The translations under genes were made by a program, and so were the position numbers. From Hirsutella rhossiliensis (lineage: Eukaryota; Ascomycota; Sordariomycetes; Hypocreales; Ophiocordycipitaceae), in assembly GCF_020360975.1 (NCBI RefSeq), contig NW_025408670.1, positions 2,914,001 through 2,978,000 on the forward strand: 64,000 nt of DNA, in the 5' to 3' direction. The notes beneath the pieces are model-generated. The model did not search any database. It was not told the origin of the DNA and worked only from the letters and a program-made list of their open reading frames with translations. Below are positions 20,269-32,644 of this stretch, piece by piece (the stretch's first letter is position 1; every line of letters begins with the position of its first letter).

Positions 20269-22462
20269 TTTAGTTTAGTTTAGTTTAGTGTATTTTCCGT
20301 CCAGCAACTTTTGGTCGCTCAGGTCTCCGCAGGGGTAAAGGTAGGGTGAGAGAGGAGAATGATGACCGTCTAGTGGCGTGGGCAGATCCCTCCGAAGAAG
20401 GAGCTCGCTTTCGCCAGCCTGACGAATTTGTCAAAGTCCTTGCCGATTGCGCGGTTGATGGCTGCAGCCGGCCAAGGTGCAAGCCGCATACGATGCCGTG
20501 GCGCAACCTTTCTGCAGTAAAAGATGTGTGCTGGCTCTTTTCGTCTTCCGCACGAGCACGTCAGTCGCGCATTGTCGTGACCAAACCTTTCGTGGTAGTC
20601 AGCAAAATCCCCATGGTGGGTTCTTGCTGCAAGCAAGTTACGAAGCAGGGGCCGAGAGCGCCAATTCTGACGGGCAGCTGGTTGTGGCTTTAAGCCTCAG
20701 GTCTCTGTATCGCTCCGGCGCAGAGGCTTCCCACCAGGCCTTGAAAGCCTCTTCCGGCTGCTGTCGGGCAATCTTTCGCAGGTGCGCTAGCGTCGGGACG
20801 TTATCAGCGGGTTCTGGCAGTGATGCTCCCGCCTTTGCCAGAGCATCAGCCTCCTCGTTGCCTGGGATGTCAGCATGGCCGGGGATCAATGGACCTCCAC
20901 AGCTCCGTATTTTCGCGCCAAAGATTGAAACTCAAGGAAGACCTCTTGCGAGGAGTCGCTCGGCGTGCCCCGTAAGCATGTTGCGGTCGCGAGGTTGTCG
21001 AGGCAGACAAAGATGCGGTCAGTTTCTGGAAGGCTCACCGCAGCCTTCAACCCCTCCAACGCACCTTTCGCCTCAGCGTCGAAAATCTCGGCGGGCCCGA
21101 GACGGCCCTTGTCGCGCAAGACGGTGGATCCGTCCCGATGAACAACATAGCCATATCCGGCGTGGCCTTCGGTAGAACGGGACCCGTCGGAATAGACGAC
21201 CAGAGTTCGGGGCGATAGTGCCTGGAGCCAATCGCGAAATTTCTTCGCCGTCTCATTTTTCGATGCACTCTGCAGAGGCGCAGTCTGCTCTTCGACAAAT
21301 CCGCGCTGCAGCAAGGCAGGCCTTGGGCAGCTTGGTAGCAATTCGTCGGAGCGCCGCAGCCTAGTCCGGAAGGGTTTTGGCTGCTTTTGGTACTTCAGCT
21401 TGATCATTTCATTCAGTATAGGGGCTTTTGGCCTCGACGTGCGCTTCACGAGCGGATGAGCTTCGTCCAGGGATTTGAGACGCGCAGCAAATGCAGTCCG
21501 GCGCGCCTCGAGCAGCAGAGGGACCGGCGGTATCCCTGCCTCCCGGTGCAGAACATTCGTTGGTGTAGTTCTCCACACTGGCAGGATAGCCCGAAGAGAT
21601 GTGTAGAGTGCCTTGCTCATCTTCTTTACGAGGTGTCCGATCCTGGACGGTCCTTCCTTGCCCGGCTTGGTCCAGCGCGGGCGCGTAGAACCAGGATACC
21701 AGACCTCCGCCGCGTAGAGCAGCACTGGAATGACGCAAGCGCAGACCGCTCGTCGCACAGCGCTCGGTAGAGGACCATGCCTGGTGTTTGTCAGTCTCCT
21801 GAGATGGAAGGCGACTGCTTGCGCTTTGGCCGTCCATTTCTCGACATGAGTCTTGAAAGACAGAGTGCTGTCGAGCCAGACGCCGAGCCAACGCATCGCC
21901 CGGCCCGGCCGTTTCTCAAATTCGCCATGGAGCACTGGCGGCGCCGTCTTGGGCGTCGTTCGAGAGAAGTGCATCACTTCTGTCTTCTCAGGGTCGAAGG
22001 AGATCCCGTTGGCGGCGCCCCACGATACAAGCTCACGCACATGATGAGATGCTTCGGCGGACGTCTCATCCAGGCTATCGCCGACGCAAAGGATGGCAGT
22101 GTCGTCCGCATAGCCGAAACGCCCTTTTGAGCTGCCCAAGCGGTAGATTGGTTCCGTATACAGTAGGAAGAGGATCGGCGAGACTGGCGATCCCTGTGGC
22201 AGCCCGCACTGGAGAGGCGATGAATTCGTTGCGATATCTTGATAGCGGATGCGTGCCGACCTGTCTTGCATAAACGAGCCGACCCATCGCGCGAGGTTCG
22301 GTGGCCACCCTTGCTCCCGTAGGCGAAGGATCAATCTGTTGCGGAGGACTGTGTCGAAGGCGCCCTGAATGTCCAAAGTCACCAATGTTGCAACCTGCTT
22401 GCAGGCAAATGCCTCCTCGATGTCATGAATCAAGGCAGCAACGAGATCCACGGCCGATCTCT
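20269..22462 (-). mobile_element. 5'-truncated Tad-like LINE retrotransposon
   Basis: A 2194-bp insertion on the minus strand, bounded by a perfect 15-bp target-site duplication. Its 3' end is a short (CTAAA)n tail (plus strand 20269-20287) and its 5' end is cut inside the reverse transcriptase domain. Endonuclease and ORF1 are missing. The tail, the 5' truncation and the TSD are the hallmarks of target-primed reverse transcription. The perfect TSD, the long open frames and the lack of AT-biased mutation indicate a recent insertion that escaped RIP. Confidence 0.92.
20370..22462 (-). pseudogene. LINE ORF2: reverse transcriptase, RNase H and zinc knuckle, truncated and frameshifted
   Basis: The frame enters from the truncated end with RSAVDLVAALIHDIEEAF. 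Reverse transcriptase motifs follow: VTLDIQGAFDTV, GLPQGSPVSPILF and the catalytic FGYADDTAIL. About 300 residues later an RNase H domain begins (VVYSDGSRSTEGHAGYG, then DAEAKGALEGLK and CLDNLATATCL). At 20886 a one-base deletion turns HWIPGH into a stop; the text resumes in another frame as IPGHADIPGNEEADALAKAG. A second frameshift near 20645 precedes RNLLAARTHHGDF and a terminal CxC...H...C knuckle (TCSCGRRKEPAHIFYC). The product lacks the endonuclease, so it could not transpose on its own. Confidence 0.9.
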
Positions 22463-22477
22463 TCTCATAGTGGGCTC
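22463..22477. repeat. Target-site duplication, 5' side of LINE
   Basis: A perfect copy of TCTCATAGTGGGCTC at 20254-20268, joined directly to the truncated reverse transcriptase sequence. Confidence 0.9.
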
Positions 22478-25419
22478 ACGTCTGAAAACTCGGGTGGTGT
22501 AGGGTAGGCTCGAGCATGACGAGGCCCAGCATGACGAAGCCCAGCATTCCGCAACGAGAGTGCCAGGGCAGGGGAATTGGGAAGGAAATAATTAATAAGC
22601 ACAAGATCAACGAGTTGACTTGGTAATTAGACAGCGCAGATCCATTGCACCCACGCTGTAGGCGGGAAAAGGCAACAAACGTCGATGGGGACGGAAATTA
22701 TTCAAGGTCCAGTGGCCTCTTAGCGCGTCTCACCCGAGATCGAGTTGCAACGTCTTTTGATTTCTACATGGTGATCTACACGGTGATGATGGAGCAGAGA
22801 GCAGGCGATTCATCACCCACACCTCCCTCCCCCGTTGGTCCGTCTTATGCCGCTAGCGGGAGACTTGCCTAGCTTCAAAAGGGTGGGTACCTCAATACTT
22901 GGACCAGCAGACCACTGCGGCGGCAGCTTGGTCGGGCCTCCGCAGGGAGCTGCAGGACCAGCGCCCAAGTACAGTCCAGGCCTCACTCTCCCTGTCCTCG
23001 TCAAGTCTGCGTGCACTCGAATCGCCTTGTCTCGCCTTATTAGGTATTAACTTTTGCGGAGACGGAAAAAGGGCTGATCCCATCCGAGTCCCGTCCAGGT
23101 TCCCTGCCGGCCGAGCTTGAAAGTACCGGTACCAGATACGTACGTACTGTACTGTGTGATGGGCCCACCTGATACGCACGTACTCCTGCGTATCGCCGAA
23201 AACAGGTCCGTTCTCGAACCTTGTCGGCCGCCGCACTGTGCGCGGCCCCGCGTAACTGCCTGAACTAGTCAAGCGCCCGCCATGCCTCTGTCCAGCTTTC
23301 GTCAACGGGGAACGGTGGCGGTGGGTGATGCAAAAGGGACCTGTGCGTGCTCGAGTCGCTACCCGCGGCCCTGTGGGCCTGATGACCAATTTTGGAAACT
23401 TGGCTTCGTGTCATTCGTGAACTCGGCCATGGGGCTGTCGGCCCAGCATCGCACTGTGTCGCTCTGCCACTTCTCCTTCCTTCACCTTGGTATTCAATGT
23501 CGAAGCGACTGCGAGCATCGCCCACGGCGCGGGGCCCAGCCACCCAGCTAGCACATGGACGCGCCGCCGGAACCTTGCCCATGGACATTCCACATCCCAC
23601 TCGCCGTTTGGGTTGTCCTGGCCCCTTCTCGCACCGTGACGACAAGGAGTGTTGCGCGTTACACGACAGATTGCAGTGTCAACCAACATGGGCCAAAGCT
23701 GAGCAGACAGTCAGTTTGTATGTTGGGGTATTAAGCTGCCAGTTGCAAACAGTTTGCTCGGAGTCGACGTGAAGTAAATGCTGGCCAAGTCTATTGCATC
23801 AAGGAGCCAAGGCGCCGAGAGATTCAAGACCACGATTCTAGTTTCACGGGACAACCATGGGCTTGGAAAAGAAGAAGAGAGAAAAGACGAAAACAGACAT
23901 GCATGCATACAGTACGTTTGCTAGCATGGATTCGACCCGAGACGAGCATGGGACAAACACCCTGCCTTTGCTATCCGCATGTTCGTACGAGAAAAGAGAC
24001 AACAAATGTCTACCAGAGTCGGACTGTGTTTACATGTCCGTCGTGTGTGCTCAAACATTCATGGGAATAGATGCGGGCGACGAGTTGACCTCTCCATGTG
24101 GGTGAGATGCGACTTGGGGTCCTGACGCTCCGAGACTGTCGCGAAACGGCATGACGAGACAGCACAGCACAGTTGTCTTTGTTATCGGGAGCAGTCCAAG
24201 GCACCGTGGAAGAAGAAAAGGGTGCGAGTGGGGGTGAGCAAGGCTGTTTATTAGCCAAGGCAAACTTCTGACCCACCACCAGATGCCTGCTAGCAGCCGG
24301 GCCGGCCGGGTCTCCACGGACCCTTGCAATGGGCCCGTTTGGGCGCACTGTACGGATGGATGTACTCCGTATCTCTCCCTCACTTCTCCAATCAGCCGTC
24401 TATTAGCAGCAACAATCGCCCGAGACACTTATCACCGCAGGTATTGTTAGCAGACCGGGAGGCCGGCAGTTTGGTCAGAATTTCCAAGGGCACAGCGTCT
24501 ACCTTTTATTAATGCCGCCGCCGACGTTTCTTGTCGATGCATGGCCTATCAGATACGCAAGTCTGTGGGTAGGTACCTGGACAGTGTAGTGCCAGCCGGG
24601 TACACCTACCACGGTAGGTACCGAACAGACACCGGGTCGCCATGTGCCGCCTGTTCTCCGGTCGCCTCTTGGAGGAATTATTTGCCAAGGGCATGCCGTA
24701 GGGCTAGAAGCTAGCTTTGTGTATATCGACGATTTCCACAGGTGCACTCGGAAAGAATGTGTTTCTGGCATGGACGAGCGGCCATGTCGTCGCGTCCTGC
24801 AGGCAGCCATGCCGGTGACGACCTCGACAAGGTATCTTTGCCTGGGGAGTACTTGGGCGCTGCTACGGTTGCGAGCCGAAAAAAGCAACAGGTGCCCCGT
24901 CGTTACTTGAAGCTCCTCCCCCACAGGCGATGCAAGGCCAGCTCCAGCCCTGCGCACCGCGGTTGTCTTGCTTTTCGCGGTGGCTCGCGCGGTGGAGACA
25001 CTCATCTGCAGGGTTCCAGCGTGCACTGTACAGTGCGTAGACAGTGCACAGAGGGACCCCTCCCTGGCGCGCTGTGGGCGGTCTCCATCGCGTCCGTCCA
25101 CTCAGCGGCGCGCCTTCATCTTGCCTCATTCCAGCGGCAGCTACTCAGACTGAAAGCCTCCAATCAGCGGCGCGCCATCCACGGTAGCCCGTACACGCAT
25201 GTACATGTCATGGTTCGCCCACCACTCACTCTCCGGCCGCACGAGGACAGGTACAGTGCAATACCTCGACTTCCACCATCGGCTCCTGTACTGTACGGTA
25301 CAGTATGGCAAGGTAGCCAGCCGGTGGGTGGAGGTGGGCGGTAGGACGCACCAAGCAGTGCCTCCCTCGGCTGCCCTGCTGGCACGGAGAGGGCGGCAGA
25401 CTACCGCTCAATAGCGAGC

Positions 25420-25620
25420 AAACACAGGGAGACAGGAGTGGAGTGGCGAGGTTGGAAAGAAGAGGAGGAGAGAGCGTTGAAGAGAGAGGAGGGGACACGG
25501 CGCGAGGTAGTTGAGAAGGAGAGCGAGAGTGAGAAGAGAGAGCTTGCGAGAGAGAGGGCTTGGGTGAGTGAGTGAGTTGAGTTGAGTGACAGTGAGTGAG
25601 TGAGAGTGAGGGCGAGTGAA
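25420..25620. repeat. Purine-rich GA/GAGT tract
   Basis: The sequence is almost all G and A on the plus strand, including a GAGTGAGT array at about 25565-25610. It lies in the distal promoter of the MADS-box gene. Confidence 0.7.
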
Positions 25621-26216
25621 TAAAATACCCAAGGCGAGGCAGTAGGCCCGGCCCCCTCCCCTTTCCCTCTCCTCTCTCTTCCTTCCCTCTCTCTCTCTCT
25701 CTCCCCTTTTCACAATCGGCCCAACAGCCAAAAGACAAGCGCCCCGACAAGCACAAGCGCTAACCAAGGCATGCACCAAGGCCGAAGGACTCTATCGCCA
25801 AACACAGCAATAATAAAAACTTGACGTCGTACCTCGTCTCGCTTCCTTCCGCCCACACACCAGACTCGATCCAGAAGAGCGCGCCCAACCAGGTCTCTGC
25901 GACACCTGGGCGCCTCCCTCCTCTCCGCTTCGCAACGCCAGATGCAGTATAGATCCATCGGCACCACGCTCAAAGCAGCATCTCCACCACTTTGTTGCCC
26001 TTTCCAGACTTCTTTTTTGTCGACACGCGCGACGAGCTTCCACCTCAAGCTCGCCAGCTTGCAGAGCAGAGCCGCTGCGGTTTGCGCGCCTCGTCTGATT
26101 GATTGACTTTTTGCGGCTGCGCCCTCCCGCCGCCTCGACCTCTCGCCTCGAGCCCGCGCATCGGGGAATAATCCCCCTCCCGCCGTACTTTCGTCTGCAT
26201 TTCCGTACCGCGGTCC

Positions 26217-26285
26217 CCTACCTGCCTACTTACCTACACCTGCCTACCTACCTACCTACTTACCTACCTACCTACCTACCTACAC
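26217..26285 (+). repeat. (CTAC)n microsatellite in the MCM1-type leader
   Basis: Imperfect CTAC/CTTAC repeats 100-170 bp upstream of the ATG at 26387, probably within the 5' untranslated region. Confidence 0.85.
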
Positions 26286-26386
26286 CCCCTCTCGCCCTCT
26301 CTGCCCCCCAGTGCGTCGTGGCAACAGCAGCACAGCTGTTGGACCATCTGCCCGAGCCCCGAAAAAAATTTCACAAAAAGGCAGCA

Positions 26387-27552
26387 ATGGCCGACATCAC
26401 CGACCAGCACGACCAGACGTCGCCCACGGACCTCGATGAGTCGCATCCTGCGGGCAATGGCACCGCTGCCGCCGAGAGCCGCGGCATCAAGCGCCAGCGC
26501 CCTGCTACGGCCGACGACGACGATGACGACGACGAGAAGGGCGGCCGGGAGCGTCGCAAGATTGAGATAAAATTCATCAGCGACAAGTCCCGCCGGCACA
26601 TCACCTTCTCCAAGCGCAAGGCGGGCATCATGAAAAAGGTGCGTCCAAAGCTCGTTTCCGTCCTTGATCCGCGCCCAAGTCCACAAACGCGCGCTCCCTC
26701 GACACTTGTCGCTTGCCTCACATCCTCCTTACGCCTGTCGCGGCGACGACAGAGCTCCCATCCGTCCCATCTTCCCCTCCTCCCGGAAAAAGTCGTCGCT
26801 AACGCCAGTATCGTCTCCCCTTCTAGGCCTACGAGCTTTCCGTCCTGACCGGCACCCAAGTCCTCCTCCTCGTCGTCTCCGAAACGGGCCTCGTGTATAC
26901 CTTCACCACGCCCAAGCTTCAACCGCTCGTCACTAAGGCTGAGGGCAAGAACTTGATTCAGGTATGCGCCTCTCCACGCTTTTGCGTCACCCTTCGATAG
27001 TGGTTTGCGTGCCGCCAACGACGCGTTTCAGCACTTTCCTCCCTCGCACTTCCCTCCCTTGCCCCCTCTCAATGCCCTCTATCGCTCTCGTCTCAACTCG
27101 CCCGGTCTCATACCGTGCCGCCCTTCGTCACGGAGGACGGTCAGCTGCCCGCGCTGTGCCGCGGTAGGACGTACCTGCCGCCACGGGCGCGTTGACGCGC
27201 TCCTCGCGTGATCCACGTCACAACCGGTCGAAATTCTTGCGCTGACGCATCCCGTTCTCTATAGGCGTGCCTGAATGCACCAGAGCCTGCGCCCGGCAAT
27301 GAAAACGGCGTCGACGGCGGCGACCAGGTCGAGTCACCCGAAGATTCGGCTGGTCAACACATCCCTCCCCAGGGCGCCCGACCTGGGATGCCTCAAAACC
27401 CGCACATGCCCGGCAACTACATGCCCAACATGCCCATGGACCCTCAACAGGCACTCGCCTACCAAAACTACGTCCAGCAGCGCAATCAAGGATACGGCTC
27501 GGGAATGCCGCCGCAGGCCGGGATGCCGCCAAGCACTCACCATCAGTCATGA
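26387..27552 (+). CDS. MCM1: SRF-type MADS-box transcription factor, Mcm1 orthologue
   Basis: Exons 26387-26638, 26827-26961 and 27265-27552 (introns 188 and 303 bp, both phase 0) give 224 residues. Residues 1-50 are hydrophilic with a run of Asp (47-53). The MADS domain follows: RRKIEIKFISDKSRRHITFS, then KRKAGIMKK at the end of exon 1, AYELSVLTGTQVLLLVVSE, TPKLQPLVTKAEGKNLIQ and ACLNAPEP. This is almost residue for residue the yeast Mcm1 and human SRF type, including the extension after the MADS box that contacts partner proteins. The C-terminal tail is Pro/Met/Gln/Asn-rich. In fungi this nuclear protein binds CArG-like boxes and works with mating-type, cell-cycle and developmental regulators. 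Splice sites were chosen because they restore the conserved domain exactly. Confidence 0.95.
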
Positions 27553-29498
27553 GGAGGATGGGGGCGCGGGGGAGACGTGAGTCCGGTCGCCTATACCCGG
27601 CTACCGACGCTCCACGAATACGTTGTTACATGACAAGAGGCTGTCCTTGTGGGCGTTGCCATTCTTTTTGCGGGGCTTTGGTGATTCGGCGTTGATGACG
27701 TGTAGGTCCGCTGCTTTTGCGTTCGGTTGTCAACGGTCTCTTCTCCTCTCCACCCCCTTCTCCTCATCCTCACACACCGCCAAAGAAACTTTGCGCAATG
27801 GGCTATGAGGCTCGGCTTGCCCTGTTCATCAACTCGGCCGGGACAGTCTGGGTCGCGGTCCGAGGCGGCGAGATCGAGTCATCGTCTCCTTGAGGACGAT
27901 GGTGTATCAACTGCTCCGTATCCAGTGGCGTTTAAAATGCGTTCTTCTAGTCCCTGGCGGCACAAGTCTCGAGCGTTTGGCAGGGCACGGGGTCAGGGGG
28001 CTGGAAACGGGCGAGGTCGGGAGTGTATCGACTACAGGGTTGAAGAGCAATCAGGGAGTTTTTGCTGTGAGGGCGTCGGGAGGCCCATTGCGCAAGGTAT
28101 TTCGCGGATGGATGATAATGGACATTCACGAAAGTATGCATGTTTGGGGGTCTGGGAATCAGAAACAAAAAGGTTGAATGGATCTCGCACATGATATGTC
28201 TTGGGTCCAAGCTTCTTCGAAGGCGCGCGTCGCCAGCCACGGGATCTTCTCTTGCATGTGATGGCAGTCTCTGCGGCTGAAGCTAAATCGGACAAGGAGG
28301 CTAAAATTTGTGGGCGGCCTGATGTGCTGGTTCTCGTCCCGGGTCGAAGATGGGTAGAGAATCGCGGAGCTTGCCCATCGGAGGGAAGACTGATGATGCG
28401 AATCCCTCCTGACAGCCTCTTTGGGCATCGAACACGTCACTTCCACATGCAGACAAGCGTCAGGAACGTCAGATCGACCGTTGGATGCAGGAATCCGGGG
28501 AAGAACCAGGGCCTTGACGAGCGCCTTTCCGGAAGAAGCGACAGGCGGCGTTGGGGGGCATTGGGAAAACTGTCCACGCATAAAGAGAAAAAAAAGAAGA
28601 AAAAAAGGGCGGTTAGAGGAGCCTTTAAGTTTACAGATGGAGTTGAAGGGCAAACTGCCGCCTTTCCTTTTCCGATTCGAACCTTTTTCTTTTTAGGTTC
28701 TGTTGCCGATGGCGGGCGTTGTTCCTTTTCCAGCATCACGGGGCGGATGTCCGTTACGGCTTAGTAGACAGGGCCCGATTGGGGAACTCGCTATTGCCAT
28801 TTTGGGAGTCGAGGGCCAATGTGATTGGGGAGGGCGGCCGAAGGGGCCAACGGCAGGATAGAAGCCGTCGAGGCTCCTGGTTTGGGTCTAGTGTTTTGGT
28901 GGTGAATCTTGACGTGTTGGCGTTTCTCGACTACCACTGCGGTCTATCGGGTGGTGATGCTTCTTGAAAGGGCGAGGGCACCAGTTCGACGAGGCAGAAT
29001 GGGGTCTTAAGAGCGGCTTCTCTGGTCACCACACGTACGCGTTCGAGCCTCGTTCTCGACACTGGAGAAAATATATACGCGGACGAGGCTTGGCTGGCTG
29101 GCTTCGGGAGCCGAAGCTTCGAAAACGACCAAACTTGACCCTTGTTGGAGTATAAAATAGAAAGGAGGGGGACCCATCAGCCCGGTCCATGGCGCCCCTG
29201 CGGGCCTTGGCAAAGCCGTTGGCCCATTGTATAGAGTCGTGCTTCTTAGCTTGCTTTGGTTTGGCGCGAGGCGCTCGAGGCCGTGGGTGGGACACTGTGG
29301 ACAGGGAAAAGTCGGGGTTTTTGATGCAGCGCGCCTTGGTCCGCGGACCCGGGAGGGAGACGCGGGTCGCGGGTGAGCTTGTCGGCGTAATGATGGGCGG
29401 TTGTCGTAACGCATCAGCCGTGTGCTTGGAGGTATGGCAATCAGACTGTCCATTCGGGGAGACGTCCTCGGTCCTCGGGAGCCTTTGGGCACCAGCCG
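27553..29498. other. Intergenic, no gene seen
   Basis: The 3' flank of the MCM1-type gene and sequence up to the hAT insertion. Frames of up to 190 codons overlap on both strands and show no domain. A short A/G run (28585-28605) is the only repeat of note. Confidence 0.45.
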
Positions 29499-29506
29499 CC
29501 GAGGGG
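29499..29506. repeat. 8-bp target-site duplication, left side of hAT
   Basis: CCGAGGGG, repeated exactly at 34124-34131. Eight bases is the diagnostic TSD length of the hAT superfamily. Confidence 0.9.
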
Positions 29507-29539
29507 TAGGGGTGATAGACGAAGGTGAAGATTTTGAAG
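29507..29539 (+). repeat. hAT left terminal inverted repeat
   Basis: It starts TAGGGGTGATAGACG and continues to GAAGATTTTGAAG. The reverse complement of the right end matches it with one mismatch in the first 11 bases and a small gap after that. Confidence 0.8.
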
Positions 29540-30089
29540 ATTTTGAATGAAGGATGAATCAAATGAATTGAATTTTTTGGATCTTGATTCAAAATCTTCA
29601 AGCTCCAATTTTCGCGATTCAAGTTGGGTTTGGGCCAATTCAGGCCATTCATGAATGGTTTGAAGGATCCCTAAACGAAGTGAATTTGGTGTGTACCTGA
29701 GCGATTGCAAAGATGCCTCAAAACGCCAATAAGTAGTATATAGTTTTAAGTTATAGCCTTCTAAGAAGTCGATAATCCCGAATACTACAAAAATTAACTT
29801 ACATAAATACTGATCCGCCTGTCCTAGGCAAATCGACTGAAAATAAGCACTTTCAAAGCTCTGCCGAATCCTCAAAATACGTCGGTACAACGCGTTCGAA
29901 TCCGCCACTGTACACGGCTACACTCTTAGAGCCCCAATCCTCCGAAGCCTCCATTGTATCTAGACAGGGGGTTGATATCGCAGACTTATCGGCTTGGGAT
30001 GCAGGAGGTTTGGGGTAGGGGTTCGGTGGGAGCCTCGGTGGGAGGAAGAGGTTGAGGAGGATTCTCGCCTGAACACAGATTAGCATATA

Positions 30090-32644
30090 CCTACATATAT
30101 AATGAGGGTATATCCATACATACCATCTTCCAGCTTGCCCGGAATGTGGTCTGGTCTCCAAATAATACTATTGGCAAAGGGCAGGATGTCATACTCCATG
30201 GCCGCCTTGATCAACGCCTGATCGATCTTATCTTCCTGAGTATAAGCACTCCGTAAAAGTGTTAGTACTCGCACCGTATCTGCCTTCAAGGCGTGACGGC
30301 GGATACCGAATTCGTCTCTACAACCGCTGAAGAGGCGTTCCACGTCAACTTCAGAGCCAGAGACAGAGAAGATCACGCGCCGCCGCAGCCAAAAGTGGCC
30401 ACTCGACCTTGTGTTCTTTCCACCACTTCAGTAGGAAGTCTGGAGACTTTGCAATAGACTCGTCGAACTCTATTCGAGGAGCTGCAAGCCACCGTTCAAG
30501 CTCCGAAATAGGGATCGCCGCGCCCGTCTCCGCCTCCTCGCCTTCTTCATTTGGATGGCTCTCCATTGCGCAATGGAGACTCCTTGAGGACGCTCAGCTG
30601 GTCTGGATTGGCTCATAGTTGAGTTTGTGGCATTCAATGCTGCTAGCTCCGGCCACTCCGTTTTGAAATACTTCTTGACTTTAGCCATAATCTCAGAGTA
30701 TTGATCCGGTATCATCATTTCCAATTGGTGAGTTTTATAACGCGGATCCAGGATGTGAGCTGCGAATAGCATCATTTGATCGTCAAGCTTCTTCATATAA
30801 GTAACGTGTTTTGCTTTGCCCTTCGAGAAGGCGTCTCGAATGGACATATCAAGGTCTGTAAAGTCGCCAACTCCTTCGACTACATCATCAAGGAGAGCTT
30901 CCAAATCCCAATAGATATCGAGACTTTGTGAGATCGGCGGCATAACTTCGGAGACTTTCAGAGTGTGGTCTTTAAACGGCTTCAGAACCTTCCACAGTTG
31001 ATAGAGAGCGACAATCTCTTCTGATAAGGGCAGGAGGCACTTGACTTGCGGGTGAGTATCAACGAACTCAGTATACTCTGCCTCAAGCTCGAGGAATTGG
31101 TCAATCATGTCGTAGGCCGAATTCCAGCGAGTGTCGACATCGTAGGTTGGCTTCCGGTAGTGCGTGCGCGGCATGCTTTTGAAGTCTTGCTCCCTAGACC
31201 CGGATCTCAACATCCAGAGATTGAGGAGGCGGATTTTGGCAATCCCACTTCGACTAGAGTCTCCCGGAATGGTGTAGTTGTTGCTTTTATTCTCTTCGTC
31301 CCACTTGTCAAGCATCTTCTTGGCTTCCTTCGCTGTGCCTGCTTTGAGATCTTGCAAGACGCCCTCACAAATGAGCGAGGTAATATGAGCTAGACAGCGG
31401 ATCCAACTCTTCCTGCCGTGAAAGCGCATGCGGGCCTCCTATTGGGCTCACCTTGTCGTCGAATTTGGTCTTGAGAGAATCGTACAAAGACTGACAGAGC
31501 GTGCCGTTATTGCCGGCGTTGTCTCCCGTAATGGCGAGAAGCTTAGGCTTGAGCCTGAGCTCCTCAAGCGTCCTCTCAACTATCTCAGCTAATTGTTTGC
31601 CAGTGTGAGATCTTTTGAGCTCAATAAACTCAATAACTTCCTCTCTCCTCAAACTCCGGTGTAATCCAGTGCGCAATAATGGCGAAAATGGGCACCCGAT
31701 TCGGTGCTGTCCAGATATCAAGGGTGAACGAGATGGTGGCACAATTGTACTCAAGCTCAATCTTCAGCTTCTCCTGCGTTCGACAAAGTCTGTATATATA
31801 TGATTGCGTAACGTTATACGACTCCTGTACACACATGTTGTGTTGTGAGCCAAGAACATCTCTTGAAAAGCAGGAGTCTCGACAACAGAGAAGGGTTGTC
31901 GGTGTTTTACAAACCACCGGCGGATAGACTCCTTTGCCGTGAGTCTTGCTCTCTGCCTAGGTCGACCGCTCCATGCGTCTGCCTCTGTATAATCTCCTCC
32001 ACCAATGGCGCGGCCGTATCCATTAATTCGAGCGTGGTGAGATTCCTTCGTAATACCGTGGATTTTTAAATGGTCTCCCATGCCAGAGGTAACCCCTCGG
32101 CGGTTCGATTCGAGGACCTGGAATCTCTTCCGAAGAGTATTGGGATTTTGAAGGCACTCTATACAAGTCCACCGGAACTCTTGGAAGATCTTCGGCCCAT
32201 CCTTATCCTCTGAGTAAAAGCTTCTGTCTATAGCTTCCTCTGCATATACCAATAGACGTGGCTGTTCTTGTCTCTCTTCTTGCGAACATGCTTTTGTTTG
32301 TTGTCGGCCCACTTCTTGATAAGTCCGGCTTTCTCTGCGAGCGTCATATGACTACTGTTCAATGGCGGCTCTGGTGTATCCGCGTCGGGCATGTCATCAT
32401 CTGACTCACAGTCAGGATGACCCGGGGGCGCGCAGACAATTGTATCTTCGCCAGTTGGAAGAGGAGAGGAAGGAGCCGGAGTTGCGCTAGAATCAGCGCG
32501 CGCGCGCGCGGGATTCCGAGGGTTGAATTGAGGATGTTCGATGCGGGCATAATTCTGCGTTGGCAATTTACGCCGGGTCCTTGGAGCAAAGAAATTCGCT
32601 GCGGCAGATGTTTTTGTTTCAGCAGGGGCCATACTACGTATCAT
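30090..32644 (-). pseudogene. hAT transposase with BED finger, multiply frameshifted
   Basis: Reading on the minus strand, the pieces follow the order of a hAT transposase. There is an N-terminal basic region from MIRSMAPAETKTSAAANFF (32644). A BED-type finger follows, with EFRWTCIECL and GMGDHLKIHG. Then come ESIRRWFVKHRQPFSVVE, the first catalytic segment ISFTLDIWTAPNRVPIFA, LLAITGDNAGNNGTLCQSLY, and RKSWIRCLAHITSLICEG. The C-terminal dimerisation region has ELERWLAAPRIEFDESIAKS and SGSEVDVERLFSGCRDEFG. The frame changes near 32250, 31770, 31630, 31430, 30560 and 30370. Introns are not a good explanation because conserved text runs directly across the breaks. The element is therefore unlikely to encode active transposase. 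Confidence 0.9.

Larger units (their letters stand above)
22478..26386. other. Long intergenic region and leader of the MCM1-type gene
   Basis: No convincing gene is present in 3.9 kb; frames up to 200 codons are Arg/Ser/Pro-rich and overlap on both strands. 25420-25620 is a long purine-rich, GAGT/GAGA-rich tract. From 26100 the sequence turns pyrimidine-rich with a (CTAC)n array, typical of a long transcribed leader in front of a regulatory gene. Confidence 0.5.
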
